Positions 17,098 through 26,160 are shown, counted from the stretch's first letter. The stretch: 64,000 nucleotides of DNA from Flavobacterium poyangense (GCF_011751075.1 NZ_JAALLN010000003.1:292510-356509), one strand, 5' to 3'. The notes: generated by a model from the sequence alone, not told the origin. Translations and numbers: made by a program.

Positions 17098-18255
17098 CTA
17101 AGTTTCTTTTAGCGTGTTTTTTTTCTTAAAGTATAAAGCAATATAAGCAAGTACAGAACAGACTAGACCAATAAGGATCATATTCCAGATGGAGTTTGTG
17201 GTTTGAGAAAAAGTTCCGTTTTCGATAATTAAGATTCGAAAAGCTTTTAAAAAATGTGTTAGGGGAATTACATTGGCAATAATCTGAATTGCATAGGGCA
17301 TCTGACTTAATGGCCAGGTAAATCCGCTTAGAATAAAACTTGGTGTGGCTATAACCATCAGAATCTCGGTAGCTTTTAGCTGATTCGGTACAATAATACT
17401 GACTAAGATGCCAATAAAAGATACCGAAAGCACAAATACGCCCGCAACAAAAGTTAGTGGAAGTAAATTTTCGTAGAAAGGAATCCGGAACCATATAGTA
17501 AAAAGCCAATAGATGAGCCAAACGCCGAAACTCATAATCAGATAAGGAATAATTTTTACAGCCAGCATTTTTAAGATGGAGGGACATCTCTGTACTAAAG
17601 TTAAAAAAGTTCCATTTTCAAATTCCGAAGCAAAAGATAATGCCAGTCCTAATAATAAGACTTGTTGTAAAACTGTTGCTAAAACACCTGGCCAAAGAAA
17701 ATACATATAATTGGTACTGCGGTTGTATTTTTTTACAAAAGTAGTTTTAAAAGGTTCGTATTGTGAGCCCAGTAAATTCTCCGGAACACCTTGTTTTCTT
17801 AAGGTTTCGATTTGACCCCCCGCTTTTAAAGTGCCCAGACAAATTTGTATGGCTGTAGAGGCATAATTGGCAGTTAAGACGTTTGAGGTGTTTACAATGG
17901 TGGTAATTTCCGGATATTTTTTGGTCAATGTCATTTTTTCAAAATCTTTCGGAATAATAACAACACAAACCGCTTCTTTTTGTATGGCAATTTGGGAAAG
18001 CTTATTTTGATCGTATAAAATAGAGGCAATAGACAAAACTTCATTGTCTTCAAACATTTGAATCGCTTTCGAACTTAACTCAGATTGATCCTGATCGATA
18101 ACGAGTATCGGTAAATCGGTTACTTTTCCTTTGCCGTACACATAACCCAGTAAAACACCGTAGAGTATAGGGGCACCGATAAAAAGAATTCGAAGCACCT
18201 TGTTTTTCCAAAACAATTGAAATTCCCGCTTAAGCAATGAAAAGAAGTTTCGCAT
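17098..18255 (-). CDS. ABC-2 type transporter permease (YhhJ/YbhR-like)
   Basis: This 385-residue inner-membrane protein has an N-terminal helix (VLRILFIGAPILYGVLLGYV), a periplasmic domain of about 150 residues, and a C-terminal cluster of five helices (about 185-380), the layout of ABC-2 exporter permeases of the YhhJ/YbhR type. It is the last gene of an operon with a membrane-fusion protein (2-base gap) and a TolC-like channel, so it should export small molecules or drugs across both membranes. No ATPase gene is adjacent, which is unusual for this class; the motor must be encoded elsewhere. Confidence 0.9.
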   Translation of the reverse strand: MRNFFSLLKREFQLFWKNKVLRILFIGAPILYGVLLGYVYGKGKVTDLPILVIDQDQSELSSKAIQMFEDNEVLSIASILYDQNKLSQIAIQKEAVCVVIIPKDFEKMTLTKKYPEITTIVNTSNVLTANYASTAIQICLGTLKAGGQIETLRKQGVPENLLGSQYEPFKTTFVKKYNRSTNYMYFLWPGVLATVLQQVLLLGLALSFASEFENGTFLTLVQRCPSILKMLAVKIIPYLIMSFGVWLIYWLFTIWFRIPFYENLLPLTFVAGVFVLSVSFIGILVSIIVPNQLKATEILMVIATPSFILSGFTWPLSQMPYAIQIIANVIPLTHFLKAFRILIIENGTFSQTTNSIWNMILIGLVCSVLAYIALYFKKKNTLKET

Positions 18256-18257
18256 GA

Positions 18258-19211
18258 TTAAAGAGATAAAGTAACGGTTGTTTTTGTAATCAGATCTTTT
18301 GTTTCTTGGGTGTTGGAAGGTGTTATTTTTATTTCAAACAAACTTTCCTGCATCTCATAGTCGGGATAGGCTGTCGCAATATTTCCATAAGCGCCCAGTT
18401 GTTTTATTGTGCTGATGGTTCCTTTGATGGTGGTTTTTTGATAAGGAATCTGAACAGTTATTTCCTGTCCCTTTTTAAATTTAGCCAATTGACTTTCGGG
18501 TATAGTAAATCGAAAGTAAGTACTGTTTACAAGGTAGCCATTAAATAAGGTATAACCCGGAAGTGCCAATTCGCCAATTTTTAAAGTGATGCTTTCGATA
18601 CTCATAGGTTGTGGTGCAATAATATAGCGTTCTTTATCTGCCGTTTCTACTTCCTGCAAGGCACCAAGGGCTCTGTCCTGTTGTCCCAGTGCCATAGTTT
18701 GTTGTTCGATTCGGGCTCCTTTTTTGGCATCGTCCAGCTCCGCAATTACGGCATTGTATTGTGCCTGTGCCCCTTGGTATTTGGCAAAAGTCTCATCGTA
18801 AGTTTGTTGTGAAATTAAAGAGTCTTTGAGCATATTGGTTAATCGTCGAATCGATTTTTGAGCAAACTCATATTGTTCTTTTAGACCTGTTTTTTTAGCT
18901 TCAAGCTGTTTGATCTGATTTTCGGTGGCTCCTTTTACGGCCATATTGTATTGCGCTTTTGCTGAGACGACAGCTCCTTCTGCCTGACTTTTTTTGGCGT
19001 CAACTTCCGGAATATCGAGTATGGCAAGCGTATCACCTTTTTGAACAATGTCGCCTTCCTTTACAAATAGTTTTAAAATTTTACCGGGAATTTTGCTGAC
19101 AACAGCGATCTGCTCTTTTTCTATTTTTCCCTGAATTAAATCTTCCTTTTTTGTTTTTTGACATCCGATAAAAATAAAAAGTAATTGGATGATGATAAGT
19201 GCTTTTTTCAT
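18258..19211 (-). CDS. HlyD-family membrane-fusion lipoprotein (efflux adaptor)
   Basis: This 317-residue periplasmic adaptor carries a lipobox (FIFIGC) at the end of its signal peptide, so it is probably anchored by lipid in the inner membrane. An N-terminal biotinyl/lipoyl-like half (GKILKLFVKEGDIVQKGDTL) is followed by a coiled-coil hairpin (about 75-180; AQAQYNAVIAELDDAKKGAR), the second lipoyl half and a beta-barrel. It would bridge the ABC-2 permease and the TolC-like channel. It sits 12 bases downstream of the channel gene, in the same operon. Confidence 0.9.
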   Translation of the reverse strand: MKKALIIIQLLFIFIGCQKTKKEDLIQGKIEKEQIAVVSKIPGKILKLFVKEGDIVQKGDTLAILDIPEVDAKKSQAEGAVVSAKAQYNMAVKGATENQIKQLEAKKTGLKEQYEFAQKSIRRLTNMLKDSLISQQTYDETFAKYQGAQAQYNAVIAELDDAKKGARIEQQTMALGQQDRALGALQEVETADKERYIIAPQPMSIESITLKIGELALPGYTLFNGYLVNSTYFRFTIPESQLAKFKKGQEITVQIPYQKTTIKGTISTIKQLGAYGNIATAYPDYEMQESLFEIKITPSNTQETKDLITKTTVTLSL

Positions 19212-19223
19212 AAAACAGAACTT

Positions 19224-20606
19224 TTATTTGGATATTTTTTTTGATAGATTGCCGGTAGCGATGATGGTTTCAATAGCGGCTAATCGCTGATCGATTAAAG
19301 TAGTGGTTTTGTTTACAGTAGCCCTGTAAGAGTCGTTTTCCGCTTCCAGACGTTCAGATATATTAATCAGACCTTCTTTGTATTGTTTGATAGCCAGATT
19401 TAAATTATTGCCCGCGACTTTTTCCTGTTGCTGAGTAATTTCGATTTTTTGAGTCAGAACAGTATAGTCTGCTAAGTTTTTTTCGAGGAGTAATTCCAGT
19501 TTTTCTTTAGTATCGTCTATTTGATTTTGTACTTGTGCGATGTTTATTTTAGCTTCATGAACTTTGTGTTTTCGCTCAAAACCCGAGAAAACTTCCCATT
19601 TTACAGCAGCGCCAATTACCCAGTTTTGACTTATTGTAAATTCATTCAACCCCAGATAAAGAGGTTGATTTATAGCTGAGATGATTGGAGTTGTAACATT
19701 CGCGTTAAATAAACTGGAATATGCAACACCTCCAAAGGCTCCTAAAGTAGGTAAATAAGTGCCTTTTTCTTTCTTTAACAAATACTCATAAGCGGTCTTG
19801 AAAGATTCTAAAGCTTTTATTTCCTGCTTGTTTTGAGTGCTAAGTTTTTCATCTGTCAGCAGATAAGGAACCAGATTGTACTGTACATGATCTATTTCTG
19901 AAGTCGAGTAACCGGTTAGATATTGGATTTTTTTATAAATCAGTTTTCTTTTTCCATCGAGTTCAATTTTTTTTGAAGTAAGTTCCAGAGTGGCTAGTTT
20001 TATTTTATCTCTGTCATAAGGTATGGCAAGTCCTTGTTCGATCGCTTTTGTGACCCGCTTGGTTTCAGTTTCTAACCTATTTTCACTTTCTTTTATTAGT
20101 CGGTCAATTTCTTTTAAAAGTGCCAGTTGATCAAAAGTGGTGATGACCTCTTTTATGATTCCGTCTTTTTCGGATTCTTTTAAAAATTGTGTCCCTTTTG
20201 TTTTTTCCTGAACAGCTTTGGCTCCGTTGGGAATTTGCATACCGCTGAACAATACTGTTTTCGCCATTACGCTTGCGTTAAAAAGATTTCCGTAGTTTTT
20301 AAAAGCTGTTTTTCCGTCAAATATGGGGTAGTCTATAATGGGTACGTTTGCCGTAGGGATGTCTACGGTTAATTTATTATCAAAATAGGAGTAGAGCGCA
20401 CTGGCTTCTATAATTGGAATATATTTGTTCCAGATCCCTTTTTCCTGAAGATGTAATTTCTCGATATCAAGTTCTTTATTTTTTAGAGAGATGCTTTTTT
20501 CTATCGCTTTGTTAATAGCATCTTCAAGGGTAACAGAGACTTCTATCTGAGCCGACCCAGAGAACAGGCAAAGGAAGAAAAGAATAATTGACAGGTATTT
20601 TCTCAT
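19224..20606 (-). CDS. TolC-family outer-membrane efflux protein
   Basis: This 460-residue protein has a signal peptide (LSIILFFLCLFSGSAQ) and two structurally repeated helical halves typical of TolC: VTLEDAINKAIEKSISLKNK in the first, and LLLEKNLADYTVLTQKIEIT followed by ALKQYKEGLI-like features in the second. It forms a trimeric channel across the outer membrane and periplasm. It is the first gene of the efflux operon. A TAACTTTG box on the minus strand at 20698-20705 could be the -7 element, but no good -33 TTG precedes it. Confidence 0.9.
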   Translation of the reverse strand: MRKYLSIILFFLCLFSGSAQIEVSVTLEDAINKAIEKSISLKNKELDIEKLHLQEKGIWNKYIPIIEASALYSYFDNKLTVDIPTANVPIIDYPIFDGKTAFKNYGNLFNASVMAKTVLFSGMQIPNGAKAVQEKTKGTQFLKESEKDGIIKEVITTFDQLALLKEIDRLIKESENRLETETKRVTKAIEQGLAIPYDRDKIKLATLELTSKKIELDGKRKLIYKKIQYLTGYSTSEIDHVQYNLVPYLLTDEKLSTQNKQEIKALESFKTAYEYLLKKEKGTYLPTLGAFGGVAYSSLFNANVTTPIISAINQPLYLGLNEFTISQNWVIGAAVKWEVFSGFERKHKVHEAKINIAQVQNQIDDTKEKLELLLEKNLADYTVLTQKIEITQQQEKVAGNNLNLAIKQYKEGLINISERLEAENDSYRATVNKTTTLIDQRLAAIETIIATGNLSKKISK

Positions 20607-21097
20607 TGTAATTTTTGTTTGAATGCATTATAAATGGTAAACAAATTTTGTAGGATATTACAAATAGAATAAGAGCTGCGTACTAGACGGTTAATTACAA
20701 AGTTATACATATTCGTCTTATATTGTGTGTTTTATGGAGAATAATTTTTTTAGGGTTAAAATTGTTTTATCAGTTTTTACTGTGAAACAGAAAGTTGCAA
20801 GTTGGTGTTGTACGTGGTCTGTTTTTTTATATCTTAGTAGGAATATTTCTAATTTAACGATTCATTAATATGAAAAAAGCTATGATGTTCCCGTTTCTTT
20901 TGACAAGGGGTTTGCCTAATTTTTTTGTGTTTTTTGAATGCAATAAGAGTCTTAACGTTTTGGATTTTCCGAGCGAAAGTATTGGTTGAAAGGTAGATTT
21001 GGGAATTTTTCAAAGACCAAAATTATGGGAGAATTTTGAAGAAGTACAAAAGGATTTGAAGTTTATAGGGTAAGTTTTTTAATTGAAAATCTATTTT
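20607..21097. other. divergent intergenic region, 491 bases
   Basis: This AT-rich region lies between the efflux operon and the porin gene. The left end should contain the efflux promoter. From 20870 it contains a readable frame interrupted by one stop (listed separately as a possible gene remnant). I see no other gene, RNA structure or repeat here. Confidence 0.5.
20870..21073 (+). pseudogene. possible remnant of a small gene with an in-frame TGA
   Basis: From an ATG at 20870 the frame reads 39 codons, meets TGA at 20987-20989, and continues for 27 more sense codons to TAA at 21071-21073. The part after the TGA (KVDLGIFQRPKLWENFEEVQ...) has amphipathic, protein-like composition, and TGA could derive from TGG (Trp). 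I do not recognise a family. The alternative is chance reading in AT-rich DNA, and the evidence is only composition. Confidence 0.25.
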
Positions 21098-22249
21098 ATG
21101 AGGAAATTTATAAGAATCAAAATCATTTTTATTTTTTTAATAGTGCCGTTTTTTATATACGCTCAGAACGATGTAAATCAGGCCACAACCAATTCTGATG
21201 AAGCGGTCAAATTTCCTCAGTTTCAGTTTAAAGGGCTTTTTCAAGCCAGATTTCTCGGAGCACTCTCTGAGGATGTTGACGTTCTCGGAGTTCATCATTC
21301 CACAGGAGAGGTTACGCAGTCGTCTTTTGATATTAAAAGAATGCGTGTGGGGCTTAATACCAAATTAAGTGAAAATACAGAGGTCGTAATTTTGGTAAAC
21401 CTGGCCGATTTTAAATCGGATCCTAAAACCAAAGTGCTTGAAAACGCTTATGCAAAATATACCTTCAATAAATATTTTGCAGTAACAGGAGGGCAGTTTC
21501 GTCCTGCATTTGGAATCGAGGAGCTTGTACCCGTTGATATCATTAAATCTTTTGATTTCTCTAATCAATATTATGAATTTGGAAAAAACGGCTGGACAAG
21601 TTTTCAAATCGGAGCCTCAGCGACGGGGTCTTTTGCTCTTGGAAAAATTCCGCTAAGTTATGCCGTTTCTGTTTTAAATGGCAATGGAAAAAATCAGGAA
21701 AAAGACAAAGACAACGGAAAACTCTATTCGACTCGATTGGTTTTTGGATTGTCTAAGCTGCATAAGATTAACTTAGGTTTAAACGGGGGGACAGGGAAAG
21801 TATTCAATCAGGACGTTTTTGCTTTGGGAGCCGATATCACCAGTGATTTTGTGCTTAGTGATGCTTTTACTTTTGATCTTCAAATAGAATACAAACAAGG
21901 AACAAATCATAATCTGTATTTCTCCCTACCAACAGACGCGAGAACAGCAAACGTAAATGATTATCAGATGCGTGGATATTACATTATGCCCAATTTGAGA
22001 TACCGTATAAATTATAAAAAATTGAGTTCTTTAGAATTGTCATGCCGTTATGAATCTTTTGATACCAGTTTTAAATTAAATTCTAATGTTCGTCAAACCT
22101 ATACCCCTATGATCAGTCTGGAGTTTGGAAAAGCCTATACGGGAAGAATTGAAATGGGATTCGAAATAGACAGGTTTGACAAAAATATTCCGGATACCTC
22201 CACGTATAAAGACAATTTGTTTATTGTACAGTTTCAATGCAGACTTTAA
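21098..22249 (+). CDS. OprO/OprP-like porin
   Basis: The signal peptide (RIKIIFIFLIVPFFIYAQ) precedes a ~360-residue beta-barrel with alternating aromatic strands. The segments QFKGLFQARFLGALSEDV and SFDIKRMRVGLNTKLSENTE are typical of the phosphate-selective porin O/P family in Bacteroidota. The ATG at 21098 is preferred to an upstream TTG at 21083 because it gives a standard signal peptide. It lies 21 bases before an anion/sodium symporter gene. The pair could pass a dicarboxylate or similar anion through the outer and then the inner membrane; the substrate is inferred. Confidence 0.85.
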   Translation: MRKFIRIKIIFIFLIVPFFIYAQNDVNQATTNSDEAVKFPQFQFKGLFQARFLGALSEDVDVLGVHHSTGEVTQSSFDIKRMRVGLNTKLSENTEVVILVNLADFKSDPKTKVLENAYAKYTFNKYFAVTGGQFRPAFGIEELVPVDIIKSFDFSNQYYEFGKNGWTSFQIGASATGSFALGKIPLSYAVSVLNGNGKNQEKDKDNGKLYSTRLVFGLSKLHKINLGLNGGTGKVFNQDVFALGADITSDFVLSDAFTFDLQIEYKQGTNHNLYFSLPTDARTANVNDYQMRGYYIMPNLRYRINYKKLSSLELSCRYESFDTSFKLNSNVRQTYTPMISLEFGKAYTGRIEMGFEIDRFDKNIPDTSTYKDNLFIVQFQCRL

Positions 22250-22270
22250 CATAACCTAATTTTTTGCCTT

Positions 22271-23701
22271 ATGAAAGAAATAAAAATCCCTCAGATCTTA
22301 ATTACATTGGCAGTTGGAATTGCAATTTGGTTGATTCCCGCACCTGATGGTGTGGTTATAGAAGCCTGGCATCTGTTTGCCATTTTCGTAGCGACAATTC
22401 TCGGAATTATTTTAAAAGCTGCTCCAATGGGAACCATGTGTATGATTGCTATTGCGTTGACAGCTTTTTCACAGGTTTTAGCGCCGGGGGATGCCGGAAA
22501 ATCAATAACATTAGCTTTGAAGGGTTTTGGGGATAAAGTAATCTGGCTAATTGGAATCTCCTTTTTTATTGCCAGAGGATTTATTAAAACCGGTTTAGGA
22601 AACAGAATTGCATTTTTGTTTGTAAAGATATTCGGAAAGAGCTCACTTGGATTGGCTTATGGTCTTGGATTGGCAGATTTGGTTCTGGCTCCGGCTGTAC
22701 CAAGTAATACGGCAAGAGGAGGAGGGATTATTTATCCGATTATGAAATCCATGTCAATGAGTTTTGGTTCGGTGCCGGATCAACCGGATACACATAGAAA
22801 ATTAGGGGCGTTTTTGACGCTGAACAGTTATAATATGAATCTGATTGCTTCGTCTATGTTTTTAACAGGGACGGCCAGTAATCCGATGTGCCAGAAATTT
22901 GCACTCAACTTAGGAATTAAAATTACTTGGATTTCCTGGGCCGTAGCAGCAATTGTTCCGGGTTTGGTTGCCTTTTTTGTGATTCCTTTTGTATTGTATA
23001 AAATTTATCCGCCCGAACTTAAAAAGACGGGAGATGCACCACAAATTGCAAGTCAGAAACTTAAAGAAATGGGCCCTATTACACGCAATGAATGGATGAT
23101 GTTGCTGACCTTTTTTATTTTATTATTTCTTTGGATGACCGGTGATTTGTTTTCTATTGACGCTACAACAACCGCTTTTATTGGTTTAGTGATTTTGCTT
23201 TTAACTTCTGTTCTTAGTTGGGACGACGTAAAAGCCGAAAAAGGAGCCTGGGATACGATTGTCTGGTTTTCGGTTTTAGTAATGATGGCGAGTTCGCTCA
23301 ACGAGTTAGGATTTATTGGCTGGTTTAGTAATTTGGTAAAAGCCGAAATAGGAGGCTTAAGCTGGCAGATGGCTTTTCCGATTATTGTTTTGGTTTATTT
23401 CTTTAGTCATTATCTTTTCGCAAGTGCCACAGCGCATGTAGCAGCAATGTATGCGGCATTGCTGGGCGTTGGTATTTCACTCGGAATTCCCGGGTTGCTT
23501 TTGGCCTTTATGCTTGGTTTTATAGGATCGTTGTACGGAACGCTAACACATTATGGTCACGGACCTGCACCGGTTTTCTTTGGGAGCGGTTATGTCGATC
23601 TAAAAGATTGGTGGGTAAAAGGTTTAGTGACCGGAGTAGTGATGCTTTTTATTTATATGACGATCGGAGGGGCATGGCTTCGGGTTATCGGTTATTTCTA
23701 A
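22271..23701 (+). CDS. DASS family sodium/anion symporter (SLC13-like)
   Basis: This 476-residue polytopic inner-membrane protein has about 12 helices. It shows DASS (CitT/SLC13) features: an N-terminal VVIEAWHLFAIFVATILGII, a first substrate loop (APAVPSNTARGGGIIYPIMK) with the SNT motif, and a second TASNPMC motif. SNT-type loops coordinate sodium and carboxylate. Members take up dicarboxylates, tricarboxylates or sulfate. The TASNPMCQKFA and LAPAVPSNTARGGG forms resemble the 2-oxoglutarate/malate translocator branch. It is co-oriented with the porin upstream and was probably co-transcribed with it. The substrate is not proven. Confidence 0.9.
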   Translation: MKEIKIPQILITLAVGIAIWLIPAPDGVVIEAWHLFAIFVATILGIILKAAPMGTMCMIAIALTAFSQVLAPGDAGKSITLALKGFGDKVIWLIGISFFIARGFIKTGLGNRIAFLFVKIFGKSSLGLAYGLGLADLVLAPAVPSNTARGGGIIYPIMKSMSMSFGSVPDQPDTHRKLGAFLTLNSYNMNLIASSMFLTGTASNPMCQKFALNLGIKITWISWAVAAIVPGLVAFFVIPFVLYKIYPPELKKTGDAPQIASQKLKEMGPITRNEWMMLLTFFILLFLWMTGDLFSIDATTTAFIGLVILLLTSVLSWDDVKAEKGAWDTIVWFSVLVMMASSLNELGFIGWFSNLVKAEIGGLSWQMAFPIIVLVYFFSHYLFASATAHVAAMYAALLGVGISLGIPGLLLAFMLGFIGSLYGTLTHYGHGPAPVFFGSGYVDLKDWWVKGLVTGVVMLFIYMTIGGAWLRVIGYF

Positions 23702-23706
23702 AAAGG

Positions 23707-24012
23707 TTAAATCCTGATTCCGGGAGGAAGTAATTCTTTATACTTTGGATTTTTCTTAATGAATTGAGCGATTTTTGGAGAAATAGGCATTAATCTGAAT
23801 TTCTTTTCGATAACAATTTCCATGATGCTTTTTAGTAATCCATCAATTACAGCTTGATTATCGAAGCCTTCCGGGGTATTAATTTTGGTTAAGAAGATTT
23901 TTTTTTCCTGAAAAGAATATTCAACAGTAAGCATTCCTTCTGGTACTATGGTCTCAAATTGTCTTGCAAAAGTATTGTCTTTGATTTCCATAATTTCAAT
24001 AGATTGTTCCAT
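23707..24012 (-). CDS. small GNAT-like (YjdJ-type) N-acetyltransferase domain protein
   Basis: This 101-residue protein has an N-terminal beta meander (LTVEYSFQEKKIFLTKINTP) and a helix plus C-terminal strand (MEIVIEKKFRLMPISPKIAQ...LLPPGIRI). The fold order resembles the single-domain YjdJ/GNAT family of about 95 residues. The acetyl-CoA pyrophosphate loop is degenerate: no RGxGxG is visible. Activity is therefore doubtful, and the assignment is by overall pattern. It is convergent with the transporter gene, with only 5 bases between stops. The 296 bases upstream (24013-24308) hold nothing else I recognise. Confidence 0.6.
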   Translation of the reverse strand: MEQSIEIMEIKDNTFARQFETIVPEGMLTVEYSFQEKKIFLTKINTPEGFDNQAVIDGLLKSIMEIVIEKKFRLMPISPKIAQFIKKNPKYKELLPPGIRI

Positions 24013-24308
24013 AATGTAATAATGTGTTTTTGGTCATGTTTAAATGCAAATAATTTTGGGGCGAAATAGTTGTGAAAGAAAATTCTGTATAAGATTTCTA
24101 ATCGTAATTTATTTCAATTGTAAAGGTAATCAATTGATTTTCAATAATGAATTATTTTTTGAAGGAGAAGTTCTAAAGCTTGTTACTTTACTGTGTTGAA
24201 TTTTATTTTGATGTTAAGATTACGGTCTGAAATTTGCTTGAAGTTTATAAAAAAAAGTAACTTTAGCTTTTATAAGTAAGGGTCGTAATTGAAATTTCTG
24301 TTTATCTA

Positions 24309-24968
24309 ATGAGTAAAATTCCGGTTTATTTTATGCCTGGTCTGGCGGCAAGTTCATCTATTTTTGAAAGAATTCAATTGGATGATTCTGTTTTTGAAAT
24401 CTGTTTGTTGGAGTGGGAGATTCCGTTTCCAAAAGAATCGCTATCCGATTATGCACTTCGCATCACTAAAAAAATCAAACATTCAAATCCTGTTTTAATT
24501 GGAGTTTCGTTTGGAGGTATTTTAGTACAGGAGATAGCAAAACATATCAATGCTCGAAAAGTGATTATTATTTCAAGTGTTAGAAGCAATCTCGAATTTC
24601 CGAAAAGAATGAAAATTGGCAAAACGACGAAAGCTTACAAGCTAATTCCAATGCAGTTGTTGCTGAATGTAGAGAAGCTGGCTAAATTTTCATTTGGAGA
24701 AAAAATAAACAAACGGATTAAACTGTATGAAAAGTTCTTGTCCGTTCGTGATATCAATTATCTGCAATGGGCTGTAGAAACCGTAATCCGTTGGGACAGA
24801 AACCAAATTGATGAAAAAGTGATTCATATTCATGGCGATCAGGATGATGTTTTTCCTATAAAATACATCAAAAGTTGTATCATAGTAAAAGGAGGAACTC
24901 ATGTCATGATTCTTAATAAATACAAATGGCTTAATGAAAATTTGCCATCTATTATACTGGAGGAATAA
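24309..24968 (+). CDS. alpha/beta hydrolase
   Basis: This 219-residue cytoplasmic protein has the alpha/beta-hydrolase order. A PVYFMPGLAASSSIF oxyanion-hole region comes first, then the nucleophile elbow GVSFGG (Ser near residue 68), then a late acidic segment (HIHGDQDDVFP) and a conserved histidine (KGGTHVMI). All three catalytic residues appear present. The substrate cannot be inferred. It stands alone between opposing genes and ends in a repeat-rich spacer. Confidence 0.85.
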   Translation: MSKIPVYFMPGLAASSSIFERIQLDDSVFEICLLEWEIPFPKESLSDYALRITKKIKHSNPVLIGVSFGGILVQEIAKHINARKVIIISSVRSNLEFPKRMKIGKTTKAYKLIPMQLLLNVEKLAKFSFGEKINKRIKLYEKFLSVRDINYLQWAVETVIRWDRNQIDEKVIHIHGDQDDVFPIKYIKSCIIVKGGTHVMILNKYKWLNENLPSIILEE

Positions 24969-25013
24969 ATAGTAAAAATTCCAAATTCCAATAGCTGGGG
25001 TAAATCAATTTCG

Positions 25014-25084
25014 GATGTCAGGCTGAGCGAAGTCGAAGCCACTTTTAACCAATGAAGGGCTTCGACTTCGCTCAGCCTGACATC
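25014..25084. repeat. perfect 27-bp inverted repeat with 17-base loop
   Basis: Arm 25014-25040 (starting GATGTCAGGCTGAGCG) is exactly complementary to arm 25058-25084 (ending CTCAGCCTGACATC). The resulting hairpin has 27 bp without mismatch and no following T tract. It lies in the spacer between convergent genes, and a diverged relative is at 52245-52308. Confidence 0.9.
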
Positions 25085-25106
25085 TCGTTTTAGGGTTTAA
25101 TCCAAA

Positions 25107-25147
25107 AAAAATCCCAAATTCCAATAAGCTTTGGAATTTGGGATTTT
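25107..25147. terminator. bidirectional hairpin between convergent genes
   Basis: AAAATCCCAAATTCCA and TGGAATTTGGGATTTT pair perfectly over 16 bp. The A and T ends let it act as a terminator in either direction. Similar AAATTCCAAATTCCA motifs recur near 24976 and 41950. Confidence 0.75.
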
Positions 25148-25171
25148 AAATATTTGAAATTTCAGAAAATT

Positions 25172-25687
25172 TTAAATTTTCTTCATTTGTTCTTTCATCA
25201 TTGAAATTTGCTCTTTCAGCATACCTTGTTTGTCTAATTTCTTAGCTTCGTTCAATAAGTTAGTAGCTTCAAGTTTTCTTCTGCGTGACATTGCAACTCC
25301 GGCAAGGTTTAATTTAGCTACGGCTAAATCCATATCCATAGACAATCCTAATTCGATTGCTTTTTTGAAATGTTTCTCAGCTTGATTGATATTGGTTTGA
25401 GATAACATGATCCCGTGTAAGTAGTTAAAATAACCTTGTTGTTTTCTAACCAGTGCAGCTTCAGGGTTTTTAATATAGGATAGCCATTTTTTAGCGCCTT
25501 CAAAATCTTGTTTTCTTAATTTAAGGAAGGCTAAAAGGATAAATTCGTTTTTAAAGTAAAGAAAGATTGGAATTGCGGTCAATAAAATAAGAAAAATACC
25601 ATTCCCGATATTGCTCTCTGTAAATTGCCAAATGCCTGCGACTACTAGAAGTCCGGCCAAAATAAGTTTAATATTTTTGTGAAACAT
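25172..25687 (-). CDS. small membrane protein with TPR-like repeats (DUF2892-like N-terminus)
   Basis: This 171-residue protein starts with two hydrophobic helices (about 7-25 and 29-47; IKLILAGLLVVAGIWQFTES and GIFLILLTAIPIFLYFK). The cytoplasmic helical tail (50-171) has TPR-like spacing, for example YLHGIMLSQTNINQAEKHFK followed by KAIELGLSMDMDLAVAKLNL. The N-terminus resembles DUF2892. Function unknown; probably a membrane-tethered scaffold. On the minus strand a TATCTTTG box at 25710-25717 is a plausible -7 element, directly beside the divergent L34 promoter. Confidence 0.75.
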   Translation of the reverse strand: MFHKNIKLILAGLLVVAGIWQFTESNIGNGIFLILLTAIPIFLYFKNEFILLAFLKLRKQDFEGAKKWLSYIKNPEAALVRKQQGYFNYLHGIMLSQTNINQAEKHFKKAIELGLSMDMDLAVAKLNLAGVAMSRRRKLEATNLLNEAKKLDKQGMLKEQISMMKEQMKKI

Positions 25688-25751
25688 AATAGATGTATAT
25701 TTGTGATTGCAAAGATAGTAAAAGGAATTAAAAATATTTTTATAAAACTGC

Positions 25752-25781
25752 TTGCCAGAAAAAAAAGTCTTTGTATATTTG
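25752..25781 (+). promoter_or_regulatory. promoter of rpmH
   Basis: TTG at 25752-25754, exactly 19 bases, then TATATTTG at 25774-25781. This is among the best matches to the Bacteroidota consensus in the window, as expected for a ribosomal protein gene. Confidence 0.8.
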
Positions 25782-25853
25782 CACTCGGTTTTGGAATAAC
25801 GAAATTCTAAAACAGAAAAGAGATATTAGATACCATTTTAAAGATACAAAGCA

Positions 25854-26015
25854 ATGAGCAAAAGAACATTTCAACCATCGAAAAGAAAAAGAAGAAATAA
25901 GCACGGATTTATGGACAGAATGGCTTCTGCGAATGGAAGAAAAGTTCTGGCGCGTAGAAGAGCTAAAGGAAGACATAAATTAACTGTTTCTAGCGAACCT
26001 AGACACAAGAAATAA
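25854..26015 (+). CDS. rpmH: 50S ribosomal protein L34
   Basis: A short gene of 53 codons read directly from the sequence. The product begins [20 protein letters not shown], continues with [20 protein letters not shown], and ends EPRHKK. Basic composition, the TFQPSxRKRxxxHGF signature and length identify L34, a large-subunit protein. It has a strong promoter and is followed by a hairpin and T tract. The usual dnaA or rnpA neighbours are not beside it; instead carB follows, an arrangement I associate with flavobacteria. Confidence 0.97.
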
Positions 26016-26036
26016 TGTTTCTATAAACATAAATAA

Positions 26037-26066
26037 GGCGTTACTTTTTTAGTATCGCCTTTTTTT
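26037..26066 (+). terminator. intrinsic terminator after rpmH
   Basis: GGCGTTACT and AGTATCGCC pair over 9 positions with one mismatch around a T-rich loop. A run of seven T follows. Confidence 0.8.
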
Positions 26067-26160
26067 ATACCTTGTCGGTAAAAAAGAATGCAACATTCTA
26101 GTTTTTAAAGTACTACGAATGTTTTTGAATGCAATATAATAACTACACAATACAAATAAA

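Noticed and set aside
25740..25976. Reverse-strand frame over rpmH
   Set aside because: It is the complement of the L34 gene and its promoter; the Ser/Phe-rich product is an artefact.
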